DNA from: CALFVT01 sp039989855
GTDB lineage: Bacteria > Pseudomonadota > Alphaproteobacteria > Caulobacterales > Maricaulaceae
Direction: 5' to 3'
NCBI GenBank assembly: GCA_039989855.1
Contig: JBDXGZ010000002.1
Span: 45,337 to 109,336 of the forward strand
Length of the DNA stretch: 64,000 nucleotides
In this document: positions 45,419 to 54,137 of the stretch, piece after piece
Numbering within the stretch: position 1 is the first letter of the stretch
Layout of the letters: every line of letters starts with the position of its first letter
Notes under the pieces: generated by a model
Seen by the model: the letters and a program-made list of their open reading frames with translations, nothing else
Databases searched by the model: none
Told to the model about the DNA's origin: nothing
Program-made: the position numbers and the translations under genes

Positions 45419-47575
45419 TTATCTCGTAGAAGCCTCATCTTTACGTAAACAACACTTTTTATACTTAGCCCCGCTCCCGCAGTAACACTTGTCATTACGT
45501 CCTAGTTTGACAGTCATCCGTCCTTTCACGTTAGATAACTTCGAAGGCTTTTTAGGCATTTTTGATAATTTGAGGTCAAGTTCTGTGTTTCGTTTCCAAT
45601 GGCCTTTCAGAAACGAAATTGTATCAACAGGTTCACCACTCCCAATTGTGCCAGACAGGGCAAACCAGTGTTGTGCTTTTGTAGAATATTTTCTTATTTC
45701 AGCATGGTTGAGTAGGTGATCTACTCGATTTCGACTTGGTGTTTTAGAAATATGATATGTGATCCCTCCTTCTGGACCAGCAACTGTAAAGTCATGAACT
45801 CTGTCACTCTGTCGAGCTTGTCTTGAAAGCTGTTTTATGCCTCTGTTTATGCCATCGATTGAGGCACCATCATATGACAACAACAAATACCCCAGTTCAA
45901 CTACACCTGGCTCTTCAAAGCCTTCAAGAAAATCAATTATGTCGCCATATGGTGTCCCTTGGAACTCCGTAAGCACTCCTTTTGGAAGAGCGTTCATATC
46001 TCCACGTTCACGTCGAGATATGAACGCCTTATCAACCTCCCATGCTAAATCGTCATGGAGCATCATCATGGTGTATTGCGGGTCTTTGTGTAAATTGTAA
46101 CTCAAGTGATATCCGAAGACAGCAAAATCATTATTTCCTGATACTGTTTCATTGCATTGAGTGCGCTTGTTCAAATAATCTAGCATTCGAATAGGGTGCG
46201 TAAGAAACTCAGTCATTACATCAAGTAGAAATACATCCATGATATACGGGGGATTGATTTTACTTTTTGTTTTTGTTTTTAAGAATTGTCGGGATAGAAA
46301 ATATAAAGATGGATAATGGTCAGCGATTGTGCAAATTGGAAACACTTCTATGGTTTCATCAGGTAAATTGAGTGCACTACCATCATTTTTTTGCAGTCTA
46401 ATCCCTCCATTTAGTATTTCCGAAGCACACGAAAAGGCTTGATCATAAGCGTTCTGTATTGCTTTTTTGAAGTCATCTTCAAGATGGGTAAAGCTTCCTT
46501 GTTGAGCTTTGAGGGTAAGTGTTTTTGACTTCGCCTGAACAATTATAAGGCGATCGACATAGACAACCAACACATCAATCTCACCAACCCTATTTTTACC
46601 GCGAAAGACTTCGACGTTTTCAAATACATTTTTTATTCCAAAAACTCTTCTTAAACGTTCAAGAATTTTTGTTTCTAGAAAAGCGCCACGATTGCTTCGC
46701 GCTAGGGTTTTATAGTGGGTATCCTGTTGCATCCAGAAAAATGGAGAGACATATAGGCTTTCGCAAAGCGAATGAGATTGCAGAAGGCAAATTTTATCAT
46801 CAGGGCAACAGATGATAGGGTGTGATTTTGCAAAATTATAGTCGTCTACTGTCTGATACAGATCGTTCGAAGGAGTTGTAGGAACACTAAATTTTTCAAT
46901 AAAACTTCTTACCTTAGATTCCTCAATACCAGTCATTGTACAAAGGTCAGATACCTTAATCCAAAATGCTTCTAAGCAAACTTCCGCGAGAGGCGCGTTA
47001 AAAAAACCAGCTTGTAATGCTTGCGCCTGTATATGGGTGTTTAGAATTATCGCTTCAGAAATTCTGGCAGATTCTTCGATAGTAAATCCGACATTTTTTT
47101 CTAACCAATTATTATCGTTATGGTATCTTTCAACTGCGATAGCGTGTTGCTGAAAATAGAAAGAGGAGTCGGCAGCATAAAATATAGATTCTCGAAAGAT
47201 GTTAGGATGAGTAAAGAATGTATCCTTATCGCTAAAAAGTTTCTTTTCACGCAAAGCTTGCGAGTAAAAACTACTATGTAATTCTTCAAGTAATTCGTAG
47301 CATAACCTCTTTTGCTCGTTAACGATGTCCTCACTAAGAGGCTCGAAACTAACTTCGCTCTTCAACATTAATCCGTGTAGGACACTAAGCTCATTTCTGA
47401 TTAATTTCTTACCGTCGTACTGATCTTGAATTTTAGGAAATTTTTCTTCCATTTTTACTGAATGAAAGTTGTTTTCAAAAACAAGCGCAGCAAGAATATG
47501 GATAAACCCTGCTTGCTGACAGATGTTTTCTAGGTCTGCAAAAACCTCATGTTGTGGTCGGGCATCAAGATTCAT
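45419..47575 (-). CDS. Large protein with nuclease-like core and C-terminal SEC-C motif
   Basis: A 718-residue protein with no recognised full-length family. From about 287, RSNRGAFLETKILERL and then VGEIDVLVVYVDRLIIVQAKSK resemble the E-x(n)-D-x(n)-Q/E-x-K core of NERD-like PD-(D/E)xK nucleases. The last 25 residues form a SEC-C zinc-binding motif: KCYCGSGAKYKKCCL, with Cys pairs two apart and a C-C end. The gene is AT-richer than its neighbours and sits inside the block that separates argF from hslO. It may act on nucleic acid, for example in defence, but this is inferred only from the domains. Confidence 0.7.
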   Translation of the reverse strand: MNLDARPQHEVFADLENICQQAGFIHILAALVFENNFHSVKMEEKFPKIQDQYDGKKLIRNELSVLHGLMLKSEVSFEPLSEDIVNEQKRLCYELLEELHSSFYSQALREKKLFSDKDTFFTHPNIFRESIFYAADSSFYFQQHAIAVERYHNDNNWLEKNVGFTIEESARISEAIILNTHIQAQALQAGFFNAPLAEVCLEAFWIKVSDLCTMTGIEESKVRSFIEKFSVPTTPSNDLYQTVDDYNFAKSHPIICCPDDKICLLQSHSLCESLYVSPFFWMQQDTHYKTLARSNRGAFLETKILERLRRVFGIKNVFENVEVFRGKNRVGEIDVLVVYVDRLIIVQAKSKTLTLKAQQGSFTHLEDDFKKAIQNAYDQAFSCASEILNGGIRLQKNDGSALNLPDETIEVFPICTIADHYPSLYFLSRQFLKTKTKSKINPPYIMDVFLLDVMTEFLTHPIRMLDYLNKRTQCNETVSGNNDFAVFGYHLSYNLHKDPQYTMMMLHDDLAWEVDKAFISRRERGDMNALPKGVLTEFQGTPYGDIIDFLEGFEEPGVVELGYLLLSYDGASIDGINRGIKQLSRQARQSDRVHDFTVAGPEGGITYHISKTPSRNRVDHLLNHAEIRKYSTKAQHWFALSGTIGSGEPVDTISFLKGHWKRNTELDLKLSKMPKKPSKLSNVKGRMTVKLGRNDKCYCGSGAKYKKCCLRKDEASTR

Positions 47576-47747
47576 ACAAAAACCATAATAGTGCTGCGCA
47601 TGATTACAACTTAAAATTTGATAAACTTTTTAATTTTTCTATAGATTTTAACGTTCCCTTTTCCCTTAGAAAACCTTGCTCTTATCCCACCTTACTCGTC
47701 TATTTGAGCAATCGCTCATGACGCTCTCTTTCGTGGTCGTCATTAAT

Positions 47748-48045
47748 CTCTGCCCGTCTCAAGCCCATGTTAATTCGTCTCGACCTGCCAAGGTAGGCTT
47801 GCCTGTCCCTGAGAGGAACAGCTTAAATATATAGGCGGTTTGAGTGTCGTGGATTTAAGTCACAAAATTAGATTCAAAAATCGATTAATAATCGATTTTC
47901 TAATTTTGGGACTTAAAAGCTAAGAGAGGGCGATTAAGCTGTGATATGGCAAATTTAGAAACGGCCAAGACAAACGCTAAGCGAGGGCGATTAAGCTGTG
48001 TTCTTGTCGCCACCCTTCGACAGGCTCAGGGTGAGGGGGAGGTGG
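47748..48045. repeat. Direct repeat copy 1 (about 200 bp plus a 40 bp tail block)
   Basis: Positions 47748-47945 match 49184-49380 in the same orientation; the central 110 bases are nearly identical. An extra 60 bases here include a second copy of GAGGGCGATTAAGCTGTG. A tail block (CCACCCTTCGACAGGCTCAG and following bases, near 48009-48045) matches the tail of copy 2. The tail is of the kind widely dispersed in alphaproteobacterial genomes. No coding sequence is seen. Confidence 0.85.
47854..47917. repeat. Large palindrome in repeat copy 1
   Basis: Outer arms (18 bases, 17 paired) surround an inner perfect inverted repeat AAAATCGATTA/TAATCGATTTT with a one-base centre. It could form a cruciform in DNA or a long hairpin in RNA. 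The same structure recurs in copy 2. Confidence 0.85.
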
Positions 48046-48070
48046 GAAAAGCGTGTGAGGTGGTTTTTCT

Positions 48071-48131
48071 TGTCGCCTACCCTTCGCCCCGCCGTTTGCA
48101 TTGTGCCTCAGGGTGAGGGGCGGTGGGATAA
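48071..48131. repeat. Degenerate extra copy of the CTTCG..CTCAGGGTGAGGGG tail block
   Basis: GTCGCCTACCCTTCG at the left and CTCAGGGTGAGGGGCGGTGGG at the right match the tail block, but 20-odd unrelated bases lie between. It directly follows the end of repeat copy 1. Confidence 0.6.
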
Positions 48132-48157
48132 GCGGGTGTGTGCCCTGCCGTAAACAC

Positions 48158-48529
48158 TTAAGCCTTACGGCTATGGGGTCTGTTGACAAAACTGCGCAGG
48201 CCGTGGGCGGCTGCTAGGCAGAGGGCGCCGGCGATTGTTAGGGGCGTTTCAAAATCATGTAAGGGTTCGATGAAGGCGCCTACGGCGAGGAGGGTTATGC
48301 CGATGACCGCGAGGCCGCGTATGAGGGGCGCAAATTTAACGATCATTTTCGAAAAGGCAAAGGCGGCGGGGATGACTGCCAATAAAACGAGGGCTTTATG
48401 GATCATTTCATTTTCGGCCCATATGCCGACCATAGGCAGAACGCTTGATAAGACAGGCAGAAGAATACAATGGGCGATACAGAGGGTTGAAAGGGCAATC
48501 CCTGCGCGGTCATATGTGAGTGTGCTCAT
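48158..48529 (-). CDS. MerC-type small membrane protein
   Basis: A 123-residue protein with about four hydrophobic helices and the MerC pattern: DRAGIALSTLCIAHCILLPVLSSVLP at the N-terminus, where the Cys in LCIAHC matches the metal-binding place of MerC mercury importers. No other mercury-resistance gene is near, and chromosomal members of this family often have unknown substrates. It lies between two direct repeats, with a palindrome just upstream of its start. Confidence 0.8.
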   Translation of the reverse strand: MSTLTYDRAGIALSTLCIAHCILLPVLSSVLPMVGIWAENEMIHKALVLLAVIPAAFAFSKMIVKFAPLIRGLAVIGITLLAVGAFIEPLHDFETPLTIAGALCLAAAHGLRSFVNRPHSRKA

Positions 48530-48548
48530 TATCTAGCCTCTGTTTTAC

Positions 48549-48578
48549 TTTCATCACACCATATAGGGCGTGATGAAA
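48549..48578. promoter_or_regulatory. Inverted repeat upstream of the MerC-type gene
   Basis: TTTCATCAC and GTGATGAAA form perfect nine-base arms with a 12-base spacer, 20 bases before the ATG on the minus strand. This is a plausible operator for a dimeric repressor. No matching regulator gene is adjacent. Confidence 0.5.
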
Positions 48579-48725
48579 TCAATTTATGAAACATAGCTTT
48601 TGGGTCTGTTTCGGCGTTTATTTTAACGCGCATAAATTGGTGTCTGTTAAGAAAAAAATTCACGCGCTAGCCTTATCGGTCTAACCGTAGGATTGCAATG
48701 AAAAACATGGGTTTGAGGCGGCGCG

Positions 48726-48965
48726 TTACGGGGCCCATTGCGCCCATTGCAGCAGACGCGCGCGGCGCTCATTCATATGGGTGGTTTGGACGCGGTTATA
48801 AGTTTCGGTCAGGCCGAGGATGAGGGCCTCGCGGTCTTCGTCTATGGGCGCGGATATTGTGTTGATGTCTCTGTTATTGGCTTGAGGGTGGGCGGAAGGA
48901 TAAGGTGCGCGGCCTCGCCTGTCTGGCTCTAACATGTCGGTGGGGTATTTTCTGGATCGTGCCAT
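48726..48965 (-). CDS. Hypothetical small protein (79 aa)
   Basis: A short polar, Arg-rich frame (MARSRKYPTDML...) with an AGAGAGA site before the ATG. No domain or signal peptide is recognised. It lies inside the repeat-flanked segment between the MerC-type gene and the hairpin region. It may be real but could be a chance frame; the support is limited to its start site and reasonable composition. Confidence 0.4.
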   Translation of the reverse strand: MARSRKYPTDMLEPDRRGRAPYPSAHPQANNRDINTISAPIDEDREALILGLTETYNRVQTTHMNERRARLLQWAQWAP

Positions 48966-48998
48966 GTGGCTCTCTCTTGTGTGTCGTTCATGTGTTTA

Positions 48999-49143
48999 GG
49001 CTCCGACGCCGTGATCGGCGCAGGGTGTGGACAGTCCGTGCGGCGATAGCCCTACTGGCTACCGTATGATTTTAATTTCGTAGAGCTATGCGCCGCACGG
49101 TGACATGGTTTTGCGCAGGTTGGGACAGCTGTGGATCTGAGCC
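48999..49143. ncRNA. Candidate structured RNA, class unknown
   Basis: A 15-base stem with one bulge (49036-49050 with 49085-49100) ends a rod closed at its base by GGCTC/GAGCC (48999-49003 with 49139-49143), with a wide unpaired middle. The 145-base size and layout recall 6S-like RNAs, but the primary sequence does not prove it and the strand is not decided. No protein frame covers it. Confidence 0.35.
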
Positions 49144-49183
49144 ATCTAACCAACGTACGGACTGACGTGACAAAGCCGTAAAC

Positions 49184-49424
49184 CTCTGCCCGTATCAGAC
49201 CCCTGTCAATTCACCTCGACCAGCCAACGTACGCTTGCCTGTCCATGAGAAGAACGGGTTTAGGATATAGGACGTTTGAGTGTCGTGGATTTAAGTCACA
49301 AAATTAGATTCAAAAATCGATTAATAATCGATTTTCTAATTTTGAGACTTAAAAGCTAAGTGAGGGCGATGATGCAGTGATTTGTCGCCACCCTTCGACA
49401 AGCTCAGGGTGAGGGGAGGTGGCA
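49184..49424. repeat. Direct repeat copy 2
   Basis: This second copy matches 47748-47945 and, after only a few bases, the tail block seen near 48009-48045. It lacks the extra 60 bases of copy 1. The palindrome of copy 1 is kept, with a single changed base in the outer arm. It ends next to the stop codon of the aminotransferase gene. Confidence 0.85.
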
Positions 49425-49430
49425 GCAAGC

Positions 49431-50552
49431 TTATCTCACCGATACCGCTGTCTCAATGATCATGTCTTGCAGGGCTTCATCGAGGTAAGGGTGCATCGGC
49501 AAGCTGATAACCTGTCCCATACAGTCCGTTGTATTGGGCAGGCCATTGCCTGAACAGGGGAAATGCTCATAGGCGGTTTGCATATGAACGGGCTTTGGGT
49601 AGTAACGGGCGGTGGGGATGTTTTTTTCCTTCAGGGCCGCGGCGAAAGCTTCGTGGTCTTGCACTTCGATGGTGAATTGTGCCCATGTGGAAACAACGCC
49701 GTCTAGCACCGTTGGCACACGCAGGACGTGGCCTTTGAGGCCGTCAATATAGCGGTTCGCGATTATATTACGCTTTTCGATCTCGTCTGCAAATATGGCC
49801 AGTTTCGGCAAGAGGATGGCCGCTTGGAGCGTGTCGAGGCGCGAATTGATGCCGACGCGGACATTATCATATTTATCCGTGCCTTGGCCGTGAACCCGTA
49901 GGGAGGTCAGCAGGGCTGCCGTCTCATCATCATTGGTGAAAACCGCTCCGCCGTCGCCGTAGCAGCCCAAAGGCTTGGCGGGGAAAAAGCTCGTGGTGGC
50001 AACATCGGCCCAATGTAGCGGGTGGTGCCCGTGCAATGTGGAGCCAAACCCCTGGGCGCTATCGGCGATGAGTTTAAGCCCATGCTCTTTCGTCACGGCG
50101 GAGATGCGCTCATAGTCGGCACATTGGCCGAATAAATCGACGGCAATAACGGCGCGCGGGGTGAGCTGTCCTTTGTCCATAACCTCTTTAATGGCAAAGC
50201 GGAGGCTATCCGCATCTATGTTATAAGTGTCTCGGTCAATATCGATGAATATAGGCGTTGCGCCGAGGTGGGCGATGACTTCTGCGGTGGCGCAAAAGGT
50301 AAATGAGGGGCAAAAAACCGCGTCCCCCGGGCCAATGCCCCAAGCGAGCATAGGTAAGATTAAAGCGTCTGTCCCGCTTGCGCAGCTCAAGGCGTGTTTG
50401 GCCTGTCCAAAGGCCGCAAGATCGGTCTCGAACTCTTTGACCTCTGGGCCCATGACGTAGCGGCCTTCAGCTAAGACCTTAGCTATGCGTGCATCGATCT
50501 CTGATTTCAGCCTCTTTTGCTGTGCTTTCAAATCAATAAATTCAATACCCAT
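49431..50552 (-). CDS. DegT/DnrJ/EryC1/StrS family sugar aminotransferase
   Basis: A 373-residue PLP enzyme of the sugar-aminotransferase family, which makes amino sugars for surface polysaccharides from nucleotide-linked keto-sugars. ALSCASGTDALILPMLAWGIGPGD opens the PLP domain. IADSAQGFGST and TTSFFPAKPLGCYGDGGAVFTND hold the Asp-Ala and the Schiff-base Lys region, and GINSRLDTLQAAIL follows. The sugar substrate is unknown. It is the gene nearest argF within the inserted block, with 210 bases of AT-rich spacer between. Confidence 0.9.
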   Translation of the reverse strand: MGIEFIDLKAQQKRLKSEIDARIAKVLAEGRYVMGPEVKEFETDLAAFGQAKHALSCASGTDALILPMLAWGIGPGDAVFCPSFTFCATAEVIAHLGATPIFIDIDRDTYNIDADSLRFAIKEVMDKGQLTPRAVIAVDLFGQCADYERISAVTKEHGLKLIADSAQGFGSTLHGHHPLHWADVATTSFFPAKPLGCYGDGGAVFTNDDETAALLTSLRVHGQGTDKYDNVRVGINSRLDTLQAAILLPKLAIFADEIEKRNIIANRYIDGLKGHVLRVPTVLDGVVSTWAQFTIEVQDHEAFAAALKEKNIPTARYYPKPVHMQTAYEHFPCSGNGLPNTTDCMGQVISLPMHPYLDEALQDMIIETAVSVR

Positions 50553-50762
50553 GAGGGTGTCTCCATTAAACCGTTACGCTCGGGGGCAATCTGTGTGCTT
50601 GTCTCTATAGGTCTTTATAATAAAAAAAAGCTAAGATTGCACCCATGATGGACACTTTCTATTTCAATTTAAGCTAAATTTATGGGACCATTTTTCTATG
50701 AGAGATGAAGTAGGCCCCATCTATTTATAGATAGTAAATTGATTATTAGCTGGCATTTCCGT

Positions 50763-51686
50763 TTAGAGTTCAAAGCACCAACGGATAACGGCCTTTTGCG
50801 CGTGGAGGCGGTTTTCGGCTTCGTCAAAGACCACGGATTGTGGACCGTCGATAACAGAGCTGGCCACTTCTTCTTCGCGGTGCGCGGGGAGGCAGTGTAA
50901 GAATAAAGAGTCTTTCGCGGCTTGCTCCATAACGGCGTCGGTGACTTGGTATGGCATGAGGTCTTTTAAGCGCGTCTCGGCGTCTTTATCACCCATAGAG
51001 ACAAAGGTGTCGGCGATGACAACATCCGTATCTTGCGCCGCTTCAATTGGGTCGAGGATGGTTTCAATTTGCGCCCCTTGATTACGAGCGGGCGCGAGAA
51101 TATTATCCGAGACTTGATAGCCTTTGGGGCAAGACAAACGCAGCTTAAAGCCGAATTTCGCGGCGGCATTGATAAAGCTCACCGCGACATTATTTCCGTC
51201 GCCCAGCCATGTCAGGCTCATGTCAGAGAGCTGCCCGCCCTTTTCCTCAAGCGTTTGTAGGTCCGCCATAATCTGGCACGGGTGATTATAATCAGTCAGG
51301 CCATTAATCACAGGCACGGTTGAATGGGCTGCAAGATCAAGCAAGGTCTGGTGCGAATTAGCGCGTAGCATCATGCCGTCAACAAAGCGGGAGAGAACTT
51401 TTGACGTATCTTCCGTGGTTTCACCACGACCGATTTGCATATCATTAGAGGTCGCTGTGATAGAGCGGCCACCGAGTTGGTGCATGGCCATGTCAAAGCT
51501 AAAGCGTGTGCGTGTGCTCGACTTTTCAAAAATCAACGCGAGGGTTTCGCCCTTGAACGACGCATCAGGATCAAGCCGGCCTTTTGGAAAATTCGCGCGC
51601 GCGGCTTTAATGCGGTGGGCTTCGTCTAAAATAAAGCGAAGCTCACTGGCAGGAATAGCCAGAAGGTCTAGGAAATGACGGGTCAT
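50763..51686 (-). CDS. argF: Ornithine carbamoyltransferase
   Basis: A 307-residue enzyme that makes citrulline from ornithine and carbamoyl phosphate in arginine synthesis. The carbamoyl-phosphate motif is SSTRTRFSFDMA, with MLRANSHQTL and NGLTDYNHPCQIMADLQT next, and FLHCLPAHREEEV holds the catalytic Cys. It lies 22 bases after argD on the same strand, an argD-argF operon. Confidence 0.95.
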   Translation of the reverse strand: MTRHFLDLLAIPASELRFILDEAHRIKAARANFPKGRLDPDASFKGETLALIFEKSSTRTRFSFDMAMHQLGGRSITATSNDMQIGRGETTEDTSKVLSRFVDGMMLRANSHQTLLDLAAHSTVPVINGLTDYNHPCQIMADLQTLEEKGGQLSDMSLTWLGDGNNVAVSFINAAAKFGFKLRLSCPKGYQVSDNILAPARNQGAQIETILDPIEAAQDTDVVIADTFVSMGDKDAETRLKDLMPYQVTDAVMEQAAKDSLFLHCLPAHREEEVASSVIDGPQSVVFDEAENRLHAQKAVIRWCFEL

Positions 51687-51708
51687 AATATTACTCTTTT
51701 AGGATCGC

Positions 51709-52926
51709 CTAAGTCTCAACATCTGGCTCAGATTGCGCCTCTTTGAAACAGTCTTCGAGGATATTAACTGCCTCGTGAATATGGCTTTCGTCTATAATCA
51801 AAGGCGGCGCCATGCGTAGGACATTACCGCCTGCGCTACCCGCGAGGAGCCCTTTGGCAAGAGCGGCTTTGCGGACGGGAAGAACGTCTTTTTTCAGCTT
51901 CATGCCGATCAAAAGACCCTTGCCGCGCACATCTTCGATCACATCGGGGTAACGGTCTTTCAGCCCTTCAAATTGTTGCTTGAGCCTATTGGACATTTTC
52001 ACAACATTGGCGAGGAAGTCATCATCTGAGATAATATCAAACACGGCTTTGCCAGCGGCCATGGCCATAGGGTTACCGCCATATGTTGAGCCGTGGGTTC
52101 CCGGAACCATATATTGCGCGATCTCCTCGCGGGCCATGCAAGCCCCGAATGGGAATCCGCCGCCGACACCTTTGGCAACCGCCATAATGTCAGGCTCTGC
52201 TCCAACGCCGTTTTCATCACAGGCCCATTGGTGAGCAAACAGCTTACCTGTGCGTCCTGCGCCGCATTGCACTTCATCATATATAAGGACGATGCCTTTT
52301 TCGTCGCAAATTTCTCGTAAGCCTCTGAGGCAGGCATCAGGCAAGGCGCGGAGGCCGCCTTCGCCTTGCACCGGCTCAACGAGGATAGCGGCTGTTTGCG
52401 GCGTAATCGCGGCCTCCAAAGCCGTATGATCACCGAAAGGCAGGCTGATGAAGCCTTGTAATTTCGGGCCAAAGCCGTGGGTGTATTTCGGATTGCCGCC
52501 TGCATTAATCGTCGCAAAAGTCCGTCCGTGAAACGCCCCTTGAAACGTCAAGATATCATAACGCTCGGGGTGGCCACGGTCATGCTGATAACGGCGCGCG
52601 GTTTTCATTGCGCATTCCAGTGCCTCCGCGCCTGAATTGGTGAAAAAGACTTTGTCAGCGAAAGGCAGAGCTTCGCAATATTTATCGGCTAGATCATATT
52701 GACCTTTGATGCGAAACATATTGGATAAATGCCAAAGTTGATCCGCTTGATCTTTTACGGCTTTGACGAGGGCTGGGTGATTATGCCCCAAACCTGTGAC
52801 AGCAATGCCTGCGATAAAGTCGAGATATTTCTCGCCCTTTTCAGTGTAAAGATAAGCCCCTTCGCCGCGGATAAATTCCTGTTCCGGTGGGCTGTAACAG
52901 TCGTAAAGATGATCGCCTTTTGCCAT
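51709..52926 (-). CDS. argD: Acetylornithine aminotransferase
   Basis: A 405-residue class III PLP aminotransferase that converts N-acetylglutamate semialdehyde to N-acetylornithine. TNSGAEALECAMKTAR binds PLP phosphate, IYDEVQCGAGRTGKLFAH carries the Asp near the pyridine ring, and AVAKGVGGGFPFGAC holds the Schiff-base Lys. HGSTYGGNPMAMAAG completes the site. argF follows after 22 bases. Its promoter is probably between 52927 and the ABC-2 permease stop, only 12 bases away, so read-through from that gene is also possible. Confidence 0.93.
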   Translation of the reverse strand: MAKGDHLYDCYSPPEQEFIRGEGAYLYTEKGEKYLDFIAGIAVTGLGHNHPALVKAVKDQADQLWHLSNMFRIKGQYDLADKYCEALPFADKVFFTNSGAEALECAMKTARRYQHDRGHPERYDILTFQGAFHGRTFATINAGGNPKYTHGFGPKLQGFISLPFGDHTALEAAITPQTAAILVEPVQGEGGLRALPDACLRGLREICDEKGIVLIYDEVQCGAGRTGKLFAHQWACDENGVGAEPDIMAVAKGVGGGFPFGACMAREEIAQYMVPGTHGSTYGGNPMAMAAGKAVFDIISDDDFLANVVKMSNRLKQQFEGLKDRYPDVIEDVRGKGLLIGMKLKKDVLPVRKAALAKGLLAGSAGGNVLRMAPPLIIDESHIHEAVNILEDCFKEAQSEPDVET

Positions 52927-52938
52927 GATCTTGTCCTT

Positions 52939-53868
52939 TTAAGCTTTAAGCCGCCATCCGGATTTAAGAACCCGCAAGCATGTGATGAAAAGAATGATAT
53001 TCAATATAAGTGTATAAATCACGCCAATTCTGACGTCGCCGTCTGCGGTTCCAATGAAGCCGTAACGAAAGCCGTCAATCAAGTAGAAAAGCGGATTGGC
53101 AAGGGAGATATTGCGAAACAACTCCGGGAGGATATCGATGTGATAAAACGTCCCTGATAGAAATGAGAGAGGCAGGATGATAAATTGATTAACCACCGCA
53201 AGCTGGTCAAACTTCTCCGCCCATATGCCTGACAAAATACCGATCATGCCAAGCATCATGGCGGCTGATATACTAAAGTATAGTACAGGCCAGATCACGA
53301 CAGGCATCATAGGCGCAAATAATGACAGCGCAAAGGCGGTTGCGATTGCCACCATCAAGCCGCGCGTGACGGACCCGCCAATATAGCCAAGGGTCAGCTC
53401 ATAATAAGAGAGTGGCGGCATAAGCACATCACTAATTGAGCCCATGAGCTTCCCGCCCATAATAGAGGAAGAGCTATTGGCGGAGGCATTATTTAAAATG
53501 CCGAGCATGACCAAACCAGGCGCGAGGAAGGCAATGAACGTCCCGTCATCATCCCCGCGCCGCTCAGCGAAGGCGAGGACAAACACTGTCATATAGAGCA
53601 AGTTCGAAATTATCGGCGCGAGAATGGTTTGCGGCGCGACGCGCATGAAGCGGCTGACTTCTTTTGTATAAAGTGTCCATAGCCCCAAGCCATTAAAAAG
53701 TCCAAATTGACGAATAGTTGGCTTTGTCATATTTGTCGTGGCCGTTTTTGTCGTGGTCGTCTTAGTCTCTAATGTGGCCATAAGTGGCTCGTACTCCAGC
53801 GTGTCTTTATGGGCAGACATGCAATCAAAAAGAAGGCCTATCATGATGTGCCCCCGTCTTGCAATCAT
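52939..53868 (-). CDS. ABC-2 type transporter permease
   Basis: A membrane protein of up to 309 residues with about six hydrophobic helices in the ABC-2 family. FIAFLAPGLVMLGILNNAS and FLSGTFYHIDILPELFRNISLANPLFYLIDGFRYGF are family features of polysaccharide or drug export permeases. No ATP-binding partner is next to it in the window. The start is uncertain: in-frame Met codons occur at 53868, 53844, 53820 and 53781, and the N-terminal 50 residues are poorly conserved in style. It precedes argD by 12 bases. Confidence 0.82.
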   Translation of the reverse strand: MIARRGHIMIGLLFDCMSAHKDTLEYEPLMATLETKTTTTKTATTNMTKPTIRQFGLFNGLGLWTLYTKEVSRFMRVAPQTILAPIISNLLYMTVFVLAFAERRGDDDGTFIAFLAPGLVMLGILNNASANSSSSIMGGKLMGSISDVLMPPLSYYELTLGYIGGSVTRGLMVAIATAFALSLFAPMMPVVIWPVLYFSISAAMMLGMIGILSGIWAEKFDQLAVVNQFIILPLSFLSGTFYHIDILPELFRNISLANPLFYLIDGFRYGFIGTADGDVRIGVIYTLILNIILFITCLRVLKSGWRLKA

Positions 53869-53963
53869 AAAGGGCCTAATAATAAGGTGTCGCGTAAAAA
53901 ACGGGGATAAAGTCGAAATTTATGCATGTTTAGACTTGATTTAATTGTAACTTCGTGAATTAG

Positions 53964-53976
53964 CCTCGATTCGAGG
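53964..53976. promoter_or_regulatory. Palindrome with GATTC site upstream of gcrA
   Basis: CCTCGATTCGAGG is a perfect palindrome around one base and contains GATTC, a GANTC match that CcrM-type methylases modify. It lies 162 bases before the gcrA ATG. In Caulobacter, GcrA activity and gcrA control are linked to GANTC methylation, so the site may be functional here. Confidence 0.4.
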
Positions 53977-54137
53977 TGCATACTACATATAGTTATCTGT
54001 GGATATATTGAAACAGCATCTTGTGGTTCTTAACAATTTCTTTACAAAGACTTTAAAGGGAGAGTGGGGGCAGCTTTTACCGTTGGAATTATGAATGGCT
54101 CAGATGTGAGCTTACACAATAGAAGGATGATGACCGT

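Noticed and set aside
47977..48189. Minus-strand frame of 70 codons over the repeat tail block
   Set aside because: Its sequence is mostly a translation of the dispersed CTTCGACAGGCTCAG-type repeat, with Pro-rich runs and no family features.
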